Position numbers and translations under genes: made by a program. Shown here piece by piece: positions 49,558-59,982 of a stretch of 64,000 nucleotides of DNA. Source of the DNA: Larimichthys crocea (taxonomy: Eukaryota; Chordata; Actinopteri; Sciaenidae); contig NC_040032.1 in assembly GCF_000972845.2 (NCBI RefSeq), forward strand, positions 21,128,248 through 21,192,247. Reading direction: 5' to 3'. Positions within the stretch are counted from its first letter, which is position 1; the number at the start of each line of letters is the position of its first letter. The notes below the pieces were generated by a model. That model saw nothing but the letters and a program-made list of their open reading frames with translations. It was not told where the DNA came from and searched no databases.

Positions 49558-49707
49558 CGCCGGTCCTGGCCCCCCCCGAGGCGAACATTTTCTCGTGCGC
49601 CCTAACGGCCGCCCGTGCGCCCCTGGATGCGCCGTGCGCCCCTGGATGCGTGCGCCCCCATCGGTCTGTCCGACGCCCCCCTCTGCCTTGTCAACACCCC
49701 GCTCCTG
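49555..49707. mobile_element. Possible nested 153-bp hAT-like element
   Basis: The GC-rich block starts CAGCGCCGGTCCTGG and ends CCCCGCTCCTG, whose complement CAGGAGCGG matches the start at 6 of 9 positions. It splits a TA array, so TATATATA flanks both sides and could be an 8-bp duplication, although this cannot be distinguished from the repeat. Inside, a 19-bp unit beginning CGTGCGCCCCTGGATGCG is duplicated in tandem (49,614-49,632 and 49,633-49,651). No coding capacity. Confidence 0.5.

Positions 49708-49742
<35 letters not shown>
49708..49742 (+). repeat. (TA)n then (CA)n compound microsatellite
   Basis: About nine TA units pass directly into about nine CA units within the hAT element. 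Confidence 0.93.
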
Positions 49743-50333
49743 TATTTATATTTTTTAACATATTTTACTTGTATTTACTTGTATATTTAAGTTATTCAAC
49801 TATTCATGGCCAGCAACACACAATTTACAGACTACTGTTGTTTCTTGGAAGACCAACCCCCATTAGGGTATGGAGGGCACCTTACTGTATATCACCACTA
49901 AATGCCGCCGTTACACTAATAAGGCCAGGGACATACATACCCACAAAAGTCCTCTTCAGAATTCGTTGTAACATTGGTTCTGCTGCTTGGATGCACCGCA
50001 TGCTTTCTTCAGCTTCCAAACTGACTTTCGGCAGCTCCGAACATTGTGTCGAAGAGAAGGGAGGGGGAGGGGTTGGCGAGGGGGGATCTGAACGGAGCAA
50101 TGTTGGATCTACTACTGCATGCAAGATTGGGTGTAGGGACCCCGTTGTACTCTGATACTTATTCTTACTAGTATATATTATTGTTGTTGCTTTTTATGTT
50201 AAAAAATATATGTTCAAAACATATCCGAGATCTACAGAAATCCAATGCGCCTCCTTGGGGTGGCTACAGGGTGGCTCAGAGTAATCTGGTGGTGGCTGTA
50301 GCCACCCCAAGCCACCATGTGGTGGCGCCCTTG

Positions 50334-50341
50334 CACTTGTC
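50334..50341 (+). repeat. Right target-site duplication, CACTTGTC
   Basis: Exact copy of 49,434-49,441, directly after the TTG terminus of the hAT-like element. Confidence 0.85.
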
Positions 50342-50808
50342 CTGCAGGGAGTTTGATTATTAGGCGTAGGAGTAGCATTACCGAAGCTTCATTATTGTGG
50401 AGTTACTACATATGTTCCTGCAGATCATGTTAGCCAGTCAATCCATCAAGATACTCCAATACACTAAGCAGCCAGCTGCCACAGACAGAGGCTGTAATGT
50501 TGTCTCACAAATCTGATGATGATCTGATGTCATCATGAAGCTCCAGGAGTAGCTATATGCAAAAATGACAGTATAACAGCAGTACATACAGGATATTATA
50601 TACATTAACAACTGTTCGGTCTGGACATAGATCCATACAGTAAAAAAAAAATAGTGTATACTCATACTGAAGAAGAAACACACATTTGAGGTATGCATCT
50701 TAAGCACATCCATCCAAATGTATCGCAGATTTTAACAGAATTTTGCAGAAGAAAAATGTTCTCATCCGCTACCGTTATGTGAATATAAGAACTCGGTTCA
50801 CGAGATAA

Positions 50809-50823
50809 ACAGTAGGTGGCGCC
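50809..50823 (+). promoter_or_regulatory. CTCF-like motif
   Basis: ACAGTAGGTGGCGCC matches the vertebrate CTCF core CCASYAGRKGGCRSY at 14 of 15 positions. CTCF marks domain borders and loop anchors. Single motif matches also occur by chance, so occupancy is unknown. Confidence 0.4.
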
Positions 50824-51429
50824 AATTTTCCACCCGGACAACCAAAAGGAGAGCAAGAACAAGATGAAGATCTAGTGGAACAATGCAGAAAACAGATCTG
50901 TGTGGAGTGATCATGCATGTAAGGAAACAGCTGATCAGTCATGTGACTTCAATGTCACTTAAGATGAAAAATATGTTGTATAGAAACAGCTACTTTAAAA
51001 GTGGTTTTAAAGTTGCTACCACACACTCTTAGCCTTGCAGTCTTTTCCAAAAAGCATTATGGTTGTACACTCAGAAAAATTTAACTTTAACTAGACTTTA
51101 GATTTATTAGCTAGTTAACAAAACGATCAATTTTTATGTTGGTATGGTATTAATAAGTAGAATTTTACTTTTTAAGATGTTGGACATATGGACCCAGCTA
51201 TAGTGCATATAATGGTCATCAGTCAGCAACACTGTCAACACAGTAAGAAATAAAAGACATCAAATGTTTCCCTGCGTCTGAATTATTGAATAAAGGAAGG
51301 TTCACTTCAACACCAACACACATCGAGACAAATATCAGTTCCTTTTTCTCTGAGTCTAACCTCCACCTCCGCTGTCATCTTTCTCATTTCCTTGCGACAG
51401 TCTTGTTACTTGATATATAGAGAGCTTTC

Positions 51430-51443
51430 ATTGCTATGGCGAC
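51430..51443 (+). promoter_or_regulatory. RFX X-box-like motif
   Basis: ATTGCTATGGCGAC fits the X-box consensus RYYNYY-N2-RRNRAC at all defined positions. It lies within a unique, higher-complexity block (51,340-51,660). No transcription start or gene is recognised next to it. Confidence 0.35.
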
Positions 51444-52886
51444 AAGTGAGGCTCTGTGTCGTGATGACCGGCCGTGGGTCATCTTATCAGCTCGGCTGTC
51501 CATCTGTCCGGTCTGTTTTATGTCATCAAAGGACTAAAATTAACTCTGTTTTTCCGTCTCAGCTGCAAAGGATTGACACTCGACAACCACAATGAGTTTA
51601 AAGTGACTGCAGCTTTCTACAGATTAAAAAGGGTGGAGGGCAAGAATGTCAGTGGTTATATTGATCACCTGTTTAATGTAATATGTCTGAAATGTATCAG
51701 TTATATTTTTATCAATCTTAGGTATTTTCTGACACAAGCTGTACACCAAGAAGAAACTGGTTTAGCAAAAACATTCCACTCTACACATACAGCGCCTGAC
51801 CTCGCTTTTTGAAGGGTTGCTTCTTACATTGAAAGATGAGTGTTGTATTTTCTTCTGAAAAACTTTGTGTGTGGGTTGGGTATAGATTTTGTGCAAGTGA
51901 AAAGATTTGAAGTGAAGTGAACAACATGATGGGCAGTTACTACGTGGCAAATGTGTTGAAACAACTCCACAACCGCAATTTCAATCTCCAAGAGTAACTC
52001 TGTATTGTGCTGACACCATGCTCACTGCCACTGAACAATATATACTGCACATACCTTGTGGATTGGAATGAAGGAATATGTCTTCAGTGCAACATTACAT
52101 CTCTTAAGGTGCAGTGGTTGGCACTGGACAACAACAAAGCTCTACATTTTGTTTGTTTTCCATTTACACAACCCAAAGTGTCGTTTTTTTAATGACCTGT
52201 GAATGAGACTCAACAATCAATGGGGCCCACCTTTAAAGTAAATCACACTCCAACAAATTGTTATTGTTCCTTTTATTATCTTTACTTTATTATCCTCATT
52301 TTTCCTGATTCTTACACAAGCTAAAACAAATTAAAAGTCCTAAAACAAACCTAACCCTAACCTCGACATTTGAAAGTTTGTACTCTCTTGGCAGAGCATT
52401 CTCACCGGAGACTTCTGGCTAACTTCTGCTTTAGCCCCATGCTAAATGAATGGGGATAAAATAATAAAATTTCACAATTTTTTTAGACTTTCCAATCGTT
52501 ATCGGACTGAATGGATTTAACTCTGGTAGTGTTCCAAACAATTCATCCACCGTTTTGCATTTGCAACAGTTGCAATGGAGTATGGTGGTGGAGTATGATG
52601 TAAACATATCTCAACAGTGACTGTGAGTATCTCATTTGCCCCCTGAGGGACAGACATACCTAGAGGGCCAATAAAGAGACACTACCTATGGACCACCTTT
52701 ACAGTAACCAGGGTCACTGATGCGGTGGTCCAACAGGATTTTTCCCAGTGTGTCTGATGGCCAGTACACCACTGAAGGAATTTAAGCTGAATGTAGCTGT
52801 GGCTACACGGTTGTCAGAAGGATAAATCCATGGCTTAGTTTCAGTTTGTTCTGGGGAATTGTTAAAAATAAAAACACCTTACCTTC

Positions 52887-53100
52887 AAAAAATATTTTAT
52901 TCATCCCTTTGGGGGATATTAGCCCGGAATACACACACATGCACACACAGGACCTACCCATGCAATAGTTGGAGTGGAGAAATGCCACATTGTATGGCAC
53001 TTCAAGCAGTCAAGGGTTTGGCGCGTTGCTGGAGGGCACATCAGCAGTGGCCAGGAGGTGAAATGGCAGTTCTCTGTGCTGGACTTAAACTGGCTACCCT
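52887..53100 (-). mobile_element. tRNA-derived SINE of the 36.5-kb family
   Basis: Read on the minus strand it gives box B-like AGTTTAAGTCC, CTGCCATTTCACCTCCTGGC, ACTGCTGATGTGCCCT, GCATGGGTAGGTCCTGTG, TGTGTGTATTCCGGGC and the tail AAAGGGATGAATAAAAT. The order and the landmark ATTCCGGGC agree with the SINE at 36,495-36,775. Box A is not visible, so the head is truncated or decayed. Confidence 0.75.
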
Positions 53101-54469
53101 TCCCATGCCCCTCAGGGCTGAACTGAGTATAAAATTCAAGGTGTATAATCTAATCTAAAATGTCATGTCTGACCCCTGACCAACCAGGATGCCATGGAAA
53201 CCAGTAATTGTACATTTTCATCTGCTGGTCTCAGAGAATAAAGCCACAAATGGTTTTGAAATACTGACAGAGAAACTAATGGCAGAGTCACTATTTTTAG
53301 CTCTGCTCATTTTCCAAACCATTAGGAACTCCTTTTCACCATCCTCCTCACCGGCTGTGTACAACACTGGCGTCAGAGGCAACATGTTACATTCACTAAA
53401 ATCATCTCAACTAATTTCCAGTACGTAAAGTTAACGCTGTGAATTCTGACTCCTTTGGTCCTTGAACAAATGTTTAGCCAAAATGCCACTCCAGGTAATC
53501 CACCTCAATCCAGATTTTTTTCCATATGACTAACCTGCTTCTTGACCTTTTAACCAATCACTTTATTTCATCTTACTCCCAAACCAGTCAATGCATTCTA
53601 TATGTAGATACATACAAGGACGGGGACTTCTTTCCCAATTCAATGCAATCATATGGGGTGCAGTTTTAACACAAAGAATTAAATCATACACTTCTAGTAC
53701 GTATCACAAGTCATATTTTCAAAAACAATGGAAATCTTTTTTTTTTTTTTTTATTTGAAATTGCTCATTGTTACCAATGATCCATTAGAAGTTTCCATTA
53801 CAAATTGACATTCCTCGTTCAAAAGAAAACTTGCCAATAAGATGATCACTCTGTATGTGTGTCCAATTTTCATCTCCTGATTATTAAATAACCATTTCCC
53901 TGTCATTTTGTTAATCAATTGTAAAATTACCAGAAATCACCAACTTTCCAGTATCAGATATGAAACCAAATTTCAGCACTGGAATCAAAACAACAATGTG
54001 CTAATATCAGTTTTGTCTTGTCCTCCAGAATAACTAAAATATAACAACTTGTGGATGATTCACCCAGCAGCCCTCAGTCCTCGATTCCTTCCTTTGAACA
54101 GCAAAGTCAAGATTCTCCGAATTCTCAGTTTTAATAGATTTTCAGACTAGACTGAGTGTGCACATGACACCAAGAAATGCCTTTCAACAGAAAGTGGGTT
54201 CACTCCGAGGATGCAATTCATCAATGGTGCAGAAGACTTCAGCAGATGAATCAGTGAGGGAAATAAATGGAGGGGAAAACACAAGAGGAAAAGAAGGCTG
54301 GCTCGCACTGTCTTCAACAAGACGAACATGTCCGCCCCCCTGTGTGAATCGCATGTCAGCCAGAGGACATGACAGGTCTTCTGATAAAGACACTGCTGTG
54401 AGTGCATGACATTTTTTTTTTTTTACGATTCACGTCTTGTTTCTCCTAGTTTGAGCTTGAACAAATCCA

Positions 54470-54740
54470 TGAAGCACGATTCATTCTTTCACTTGCTCAA
54501 ATGAAACAGTTACCATGAGCGACAGAAGACAGACACGAGTGTTTTGTACCTGCAGCTCAGAATTTTAATTAGCTCACGACTTACATGATGAACAAACAAA
54601 TCAAGACACACGCCTGCTTTGTGTGAAATTCCCATGTGAAATTGATGCCATGCCTCTCAGAGAAGCAGCAGAGATAATTAACTAATTGAAACTGTTGGGA
54701 AAGTTTTGAAGACATAAATTCAGTCAAAGCGCTTGAATGT
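54470..54740. promoter_or_regulatory. Candidate conserved element, homeodomain-type motifs
   Basis: Unique, balanced-composition sequence with repeated TAATTA-type cores (TTTTAATTAGCTC near 54,563; GATAATTAACTAATTG near 54,673) plus AACAAA SOX-like words. No repeat hallmark or open frame. Developmental enhancers in fish gene deserts have this look, but conservation must be tested. Confidence 0.25.
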
Positions 54741-55879
54741 TGTTAGTTTTCACAGTAGCGCGGCAAACAGTGGGTCGTCATTTGCAGATAATATAAAAGA
54801 TTACGGCAAAAAGAGAAACAGCAAGCAAAAAGATGTTGTGATGTTGTTGTAGATTTGATCTTAATGGCTTTAGCTTATCAGATCCAGTCATGTTTTTAGG
54901 GCTTAATTAGCCGTCTTTATGATTCTTTGTTTCTCTAAATTACATAGTTACAATACAACTCCTCCCAGGCTAACAAGAACAGAAATTGACTGGAGCGCAG
55001 CACATTATTATGTATTCAAACTACATCATTTTGTAAAATAAGCATATTTATCATTCCCAACAGGCTAGAGCAAAATAAAGCTATTGGAAAACAACCCTCT
55101 CTTGAACCTCGGAGACTGAGCTGGGCGCAGATACGCTCTGTAGTGTTGAATCGGAAATTCATTTCCCTGTTGCAACACTGTGTTTTTTGTTGTTGTTGTT
55201 ATTTTTGTTTTGTTTTTTGCTGTACCAATGATGAAAAAACACACAACCACAGCAGACGACGTTTAAACCATGTTTTTTGGGGATTTTTTTTTAAAGAGAA
55301 ATGTTGCTTCATCTCCCAGCAGGCCACACTGAAGATACAAATCCAACACAATTAGTGAATCCAGAAATACCAACTTGTGTAGCAGCTTCTGTTTCCCAGG
55401 CACAAAATGCCACCAAGGCCTATACAGTATGTGGTCTATTAAATTTCAGAGAATTCATGTTTTTAAAATAAAGATAGAGATGTTTGGAATGACAGCCCCG
55501 TTAACTGGGCTACAGGTGCTTTGTTGTGTTTGACCTCTGACTTCTGAGCAGAGATCAGGATCTTCCGTTCTGGCAACTGGGAAATTTCTTCTTTATCACT
55601 TGTATTATAATGCATATCTTATTCATTTGAAGTATATATTATATACAACCTTTAAAGTTTTCATACTAGATCAAGTAAGGTAGTAGAGGTAGCAGCAAAA
55701 CACATGAGTGTGCTAAAGTATGTTTTATTAAATAGTTAGAAGATAATATCTCAATCAAATACTTGAAAAAGTCATCAGACCAAATTTAAACATTTACGAA
55801 AATATGAACCCCATGTGGCCATGTAGACAGGCCACCTTAAGGACCCAGCAGGCTAACATGCTGATCATATTCTTACTGC

Positions 55880-56290
55880 ATAACAGTTTGACAATCATCT
55901 CCTGACCCGTGGCGCGTCAACATCGCTCTCACTCATCTTTCCTGCCAGCGTCTAATTAAGCACAACACCCTTGATATAAAAACACTGCAGATTGGCCGTT
56001 TGGGAAGACAGACGAGCTGACAAGACAGCTGAGTGTTTAGACCGAGCATTTTTCTGCCACAGCAGAGGAGAGCTGGTCCTTCAGTCCATCAGGGAGGCTG
56101 GGAGGATATGTCAGTGCCCGCTAATGTTGGATAGCTTGTCGACTCTGTGGGGGCGGAGGGGCGCTGCCAAGTGGAAGCTCGACCTCTTCTAAAGGGGATC
56201 TTGTAGGGTCATTAGACGAAATAATTGATTATTTATAGATGGATCAGAGATGCCCTTGATAGCCAGTGCCGGGGTGGACGATTGCTCAGC
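55880..56290. promoter_or_regulatory. Candidate conserved element with MEF2-like site
   Basis: GC-richer unique block ending with TTATTTATAG at 56,229-56,238, a full match to the MEF2 consensus YTAWWWWTAR, next to ATAATTGATT. A 66-codon frame at 55,992-56,192 has no recognisable domain. Function is inferred from composition and motifs only. Confidence 0.25.
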
Positions 56291-56618
56291 TGGCCTGTGG
56301 CAGTGTATAAATCAAACTGTGTTTTCTTTATTTTTTTTTTAATCAGAGACAGTGCTGAGCTGAATTGAGAAGTAGGAGGTGATGTTAATGAGGCCAACAG
56401 ATGTGTGTTAAGCAGAGAGGGTGACTGTATTTACTCCTGTTCATCCACAATACAAATTGGTTAAAGCTACAAACCGAAATTGGTAAATAAATGAAGTAAA
56501 TTCGCAAAATAAATTTGCCCCTCTACTGTTTGACAAGTTCAAATTAATCTTGATATAAACAATGAGAAGGATAGCAGTTCTGCTGATCAGGTGTAACTAA
56601 ATTAGCAGAAAGAAATTC

Positions 56619-56818
56619 TTACTCACACTGAGGATCAAATAAAAAACACACTACAAACACTGAGAAACACGCTGGGATCACATTTTTGAAGACAGAAAAA
56701 GAAAGGTAAGTCCTGACCTCTATGTATACTGTGGGAGGTACTTAAGGTGGACTGGAACTGCAGATGAATCTCTTTGTGGCGAAGAGGGGAAATTCACCTG
56801 AAATCTGCAGCTTGTAAT
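56619..56818 (+). repeat. Unclassified interspersed repeat, copy B
   Basis: It aligns with 34,151-34,349 over its whole length in the same orientation (see that entry for shared blocks). It contains GAAAGGTAAGT, which looks like a splice donor but is within the repeat. No coding frame is common to the two copies. Confidence 0.75.
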
Positions 56819-57149
56819 TATATCATTGAACTTTCTAGATGTTTTGTCATCATTATATTACTATGCATGAGAACATATCTTTGTGTACTTTCAGTCTGGT
56901 GGTTAGCCAGGAAAGTTTCACTGACAGGATGCCTCTCACAGTTACACACTAACATCTGGAAGTTTCCCAGTACAACCACAGTCTGATCTGCTGGCCACCC
57001 AGCAGCTCCACTGAAGCCTCACACATTAATGATTTATTTAGTTTTAGGCATACATGACTTATTTTATATACCTTGGTAGGGTTTAGGCAACAACACCACT
57101 TGAATTTTGGAGACGATCAGGGATGAAAGTAATAATTCAGGGCTGACTT
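56819..57149. other. Unique DNA, no gene seen
   Basis: No repeat or frame of note between the copy B repeat and the Tc1-like remnant. Confidence 0.5.
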
Positions 57150-57450
57150 TTGGATTCACACCGGAGAAGAACAGCAGCTTTCTGGGAGAAGGGTAGAGGT
57201 ATGGACATTGTGCCCCTATGTGCAGAAACATTGGAAGTTTTGCAAATATTGGGATGCTATCTTGACACGACCCAACTTTTCCTGTTTCATGGCAATGCCC
57301 CAGTGCATAGAGAATGGTTATACAATATGATGTGGAACGACCTGACATCCAACACTTTTGAAATTAACTGGAATGCTGACTGTGAGTCAGACCTTATCGC
57401 CCAGCATCAGTGTCTGAAACCAGAGATACTCTTAATACGCTGAATACTTG
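57150..57450 (+). pseudogene. Tc1-like transposase C-terminal remnant
   Basis: One frame reads FLFHGNAPVHREWLY, matching the (F)xHDNAPVHxAxxxxxW segment of Tc1/mariner transposases that carries the second catalytic Asp; here that Asp is Gly (codon 57,291-57,293). In another frame the sequence around 57,360-57,420 corresponds to the LWDELExRLRARPxRPTSVxDL segment: RPYRPASVSE is readable near 57,392. The part between, with SPDLNP, is deleted or frameshifted. The element is inactive and lacks recognisable terminal repeats. Confidence 0.65.
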
Positions 57451-57586
57451 AAACCTTCAAAGAAGAACTGAAGCTGCAGCACAGGCCAACCCCCAACCAA
57501 CACCGAATGGCCATAGTTCTGAAAGCACAAGTTCAACAATTAGATATAAAAAGATGACATTTCCATTCAAATAATCTTAAAAATTA
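57451..57586. other. Unassigned spacer
   Basis: Possibly the decayed end of the Tc1-like element, but no terminal repeat is recognised. Confidence 0.3.
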
Positions 57587-57718
57587 GGGGTGACAGTTAG
57601 CTCAATAGGTAGAGTGTCCGCCCCGTGTCATTCCCCTTCTCTCACTCCTCACTTCCCTGTCCATCTTCAGCTGTATCTGTCAAAAAAAAGCTTGAAAACA
57701 AAAAAAAAGAAAAGAAAA
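57587..57718 (+). mobile_element. tRNA-derived SINE with internal deletion
   Basis: The head GGGGTGACAGTTAGCTCAAT includes a box A-like TAGCTCAATAGG at 57,598-57,609 and CCGCCCC. It then jumps to GTGTCATTCCCCTTCTCTC and CCATCTTCAGCTGTATCTGT, the 3' part of a common teleost SINE, ending in an A-rich tail. The middle, including box B, is missing. The head aligns with the complement of 58,440-58,538. Confidence 0.7.
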
Positions 57719-57840
57719 ATCCCTTTCCTTCAGCAGCCTCTTTGTTTCACCTAGCTAATCAGCAACTTACGGAAGACCAGAAAAAAAAACAAAAAAAAAA
57801 AACAGGACAAGACAGAGTGGATGGGAGGCACCATGCTATC

Positions 57841-58070
57841 TGAGGCCTCAGCATGATTTTAAATGACACCATTAACGAGGTCGTAATTCTCATTTTATCT
57901 GGGCCTGCAAGCACACCGAAATGATGACCTCCCGGAGCGTTCACGAGGCCGGACACTCGGACTTGGTGAAGAGAGCCAGCGGGGGAGGTGAAAATTAATG
58001 CAGATAACCAGAGGGCGCCGTTATTAGGGTCTAGAGAAGGCCTGATCCAGCCTATTGTAGGTAAGCACCC
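57841..58070. promoter_or_regulatory. Candidate regulatory block with CTCF-like motif
   Basis: Unique GC-richer sequence. TAACCAGAGGGCGCC at 58,005-58,019 matches the CTCF core at 13 of 15 positions, and AAAATTAATGCAGATAA precedes it. Not coding. Candidate only. Confidence 0.25.
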
Positions 58071-58439
58071 CCCAACAGCAGGAAGTGGTTTATGTCGGGT
58101 CGGGTTATTTCAGACAAGATGAATAAAACATCATCTGGTTTCCACTGTGGGGCTAAGTTGGAGCTGATCAGGCCAGAGCCAAATTCAATGTCAAATAAAG
58201 TCAGTAACAGAGATTCAATACTGCTGTGCAATACTGCTGACCATTCACTACCTACTTCTCTATACTGTCTGTCTATGGCTGCAACAAATGTTCGTTATCC
58301 ACAAATCAAACTTTTTTTTTTTTTTAGTTAACTGATAAATCACTGAATGGTGACAAATTTCCAGACCCTAAATGGTAGTTTTCAAAATGTTTTTTTCTCA
58401 AAATGCTGCCAAAACCCCAAACCCTCATTTACGTGAAAG
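58071..58439. other. Unique DNA with T-rich run
   Basis: No gene is seen. A short T-rich run lies at 58,311-58,325. Confidence 0.5.
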
Positions 58440-58538
58440 AGCCACAGGTCGGATTCAAACCCTGGGCCGCCACGCCAAGTACTGAGCCTTTGTACATGGG
58501 GCAGATGCTTTACCGACTGTGCTAAATGACACCCTAAT
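58440..58538 (-). mobile_element. tRNA-derived SINE head
   Basis: On the minus strand TAGCACAGTCGG (box A, 58,513-58,524) and GGTTTGAATCC (box B, 58,451-58,461) form an intact-looking pol III promoter, with CTGCCCCATGTACAAAGGCT between. It belongs to the same family as 57,587-57,718: both heads share GGGTG-CA-TTAGC and CCGCCCC/TGCCCCATGT. The SINE body past CCGACCTGTGGC is lost or unrecognisable. A true tRNA gene is unlikely because box A and box B are too far apart and no cloverleaf closes. Confidence 0.75.
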
Positions 58539-58570
58539 ATTTGGCATTTTTAACTCAAAAGTGACTTGAA

Positions 58571-58789
58571 CATCCATCCTTCTATTTTCCATAACTGCTT
58601 ATCCTTATCGGGATTCCCGGGAGCTTGAGCCGATCCCAGCTGACATTGGACTGTGGGAGAAAGCCAGAGTAGCCGGAGACAACCCATGCAGACACAGGGA
58701 GACCATGCAAACTCCAGCACAGAGAGGCCCCAGCTGGCTGGTGGACCTTCTTGCTGTGGCGGTGCCGCCATGACTTGAACAATTAACTG
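58571..58789 (-). mobile_element. Teleost interspersed repeat of the 27.9-kb family
   Basis: The first 70 bp are the reverse complement of the 3' part of 27,925-28,113: CCATCCTTCTATTTTCCATA, GCTTATCCTTATCGGGA, GAGCCGATCCCAGCTGACAT. It then continues through GGACTGTGGGAGAAAGCC, CCATGCAAACTCCAGCACAG and GGACCTTCTTGCTGTGGCGG, the usual upstream half of this repeat. A middle section seen in longer copies is missing. Confidence 0.8.
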
Positions 58790-59982
58790 ATCATCAAAAT
58801 TCAGACTCATTAAAGTTTTCTCGATCAACAAATGGATTTACATGATGATTATGTCCATTTTTTTTCTGGGTCATCCATTAGTCTATTGTGAATCACAGTG
58901 TGTCCAGGTGGAAGGAAACACCCTGCTCAGGTAAGTCTTCCACTATAGCCCAACTGTGCTGCTAACTCATGAAATTTATGTAGGGCACATCCGTATATCT
59001 GTGACTGCACTTTTGAGTCATTGCACTTTTCCTGGTTTGTTTTTACTATATCTGTTGTCCTCTGTTATCTGTACACTGTAACACTGATTTGTAGCATTTG
59101 CATTGCACTGCGTTTCAAAAATCACTTTTGTGGAAATGAATGCGGGAACGAAGGCAATGATGCACAGGAATAATGAGCTCTGGTAATACAGCGTCTCACG
59201 GAAACACTCAAAATACCGAGTTATGATGTGTGCTGAGGTGCATGTGGTTACTCGTAGCAGCCTGGTGTCGTTTGCATTTGTTTCAATCAGAATAAACACG
59301 GTGGATGCCCGTGGGTAATGACACTGGGCTCTGGCGCGGCACTTCTCAATTCAGAGGCTGCAGATTAGTATACGAGCCCTGCTGCCATCGGATGTCTGCA
59401 GGGATTTAATGAACTGAAGGAGAAACTTTACAGCAGCTGAGGACCACAGATACCATTTGTAATTTATAGATGCTTGAATCACATTGAATGTTTATTTTTT
59501 TGATGTTCATTTAAACACATCTACCGGTTAGAGAGTGTTTAATTAAAATTGTTAATTTACATTTCATATGATTCTAAGGCATCTGTTTTCAGTGCAATGT
59601 CTAAGACCCAATTTTTCACAAAAAATGAAAAAGAGCCCAAATGACTGCTTCGCATTGTCTTGGATTCAGTGAACCCCCCACTCACCTGTCCAACAGTGAA
59701 TTGTGGGCTTCGCTCTGGGCATTAAAACATCACACAGTGGGCAAAGCCAATTTCAAGGTCAGGAGAATAGCTGTCAGAGGGCTACAAAAATATTTCTATT
59801 TTATAACCATGGTGAATATTTAGCTGTAATTGGCCTGAGGGTGTTCATTATATTTAGATAACTGCATGGCTCTGACATAACTGACTCATCATTCTAAATT
59901 CACAGCTTCTCCTAAAGGCTACTGCCTCATTTATATTTTAAAGAAAAGGGGTTAATTTTACACTTGAATTTAATACAAAACC
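58790..59982. other. Unique DNA, candidate conserved block inside
   Basis: 59,090-59,470 is more complex and GC-richer than its flanks, with no repeat hallmark and only short frames. It may be a conserved non-coding element. No gene is seen. Confidence 0.4.

Larger units (their letters stand above)
49442..50333. mobile_element. Non-autonomous hAT element, 892 bp
   Basis: The left end is CAGTGGCGCCAGCAG and the right end, read inward, is CAAGGGCGCCACCAC, matching at 11 of 15 positions. The CA-G-type terminus with a GGCGCC core is typical of fish hAT elements. The exact duplication CACTTGTC flanks it. GGTGGCT words cluster near both ends as subterminal repeats. Inside are two TA tracts and a GC-rich segment that is probably a nested element. 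No transposase is present: the 186-codon plus frame across it reads through simple repeats and is not a protein. It would move only with help from an autonomous relative. Confidence 0.85.
50342..52886. other. Unique DNA, no gene seen
   Basis: No recognised repeat. A CTCF-like site and an X-box are listed separately. The 51,340-51,660 interval is more complex than its flanks, with open frames of 67 and 112 codons, and may be a conserved element. I recognise no protein. Confidence 0.5.
53101..56618. other. Unique DNA, no gene seen
   Basis: Directly after the SINE, 53,094-53,155 reads LPMPLRAELSIKFKVYNLI in one plus frame, vaguely like a LINE C-terminal segment, but it is too short to call. Frames at 54,147-54,409 occur on both strands with no domain. 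Two candidate regulatory blocks are listed separately. A T-rich run lies at 53,737-53,752. Confidence 0.5.

Noticed and set aside
49595..50155. 186-codon plus-strand open frame, the longest in the window
   Set aside because: It runs through the nested GC-rich block, TA and CA microsatellites and the interior of a non-autonomous hAT element. The product is compositionally skewed and has no transposase motif.
52354..52366. CTAACCCTAACC telomere-like words
   Set aside because: Only two units; such short matches are common by chance and are not an interstitial telomere array.
53094..53155. LINE-like peptide PLRAELSIKFKVYNLI
   Set aside because: Too short and directly adjacent to a SINE; could be chance.
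58440..58538. Possible minus-strand tRNA gene
   Set aside because: The spacing of boxes is too wide for a tRNA and the head matches the SINE at 57,587.
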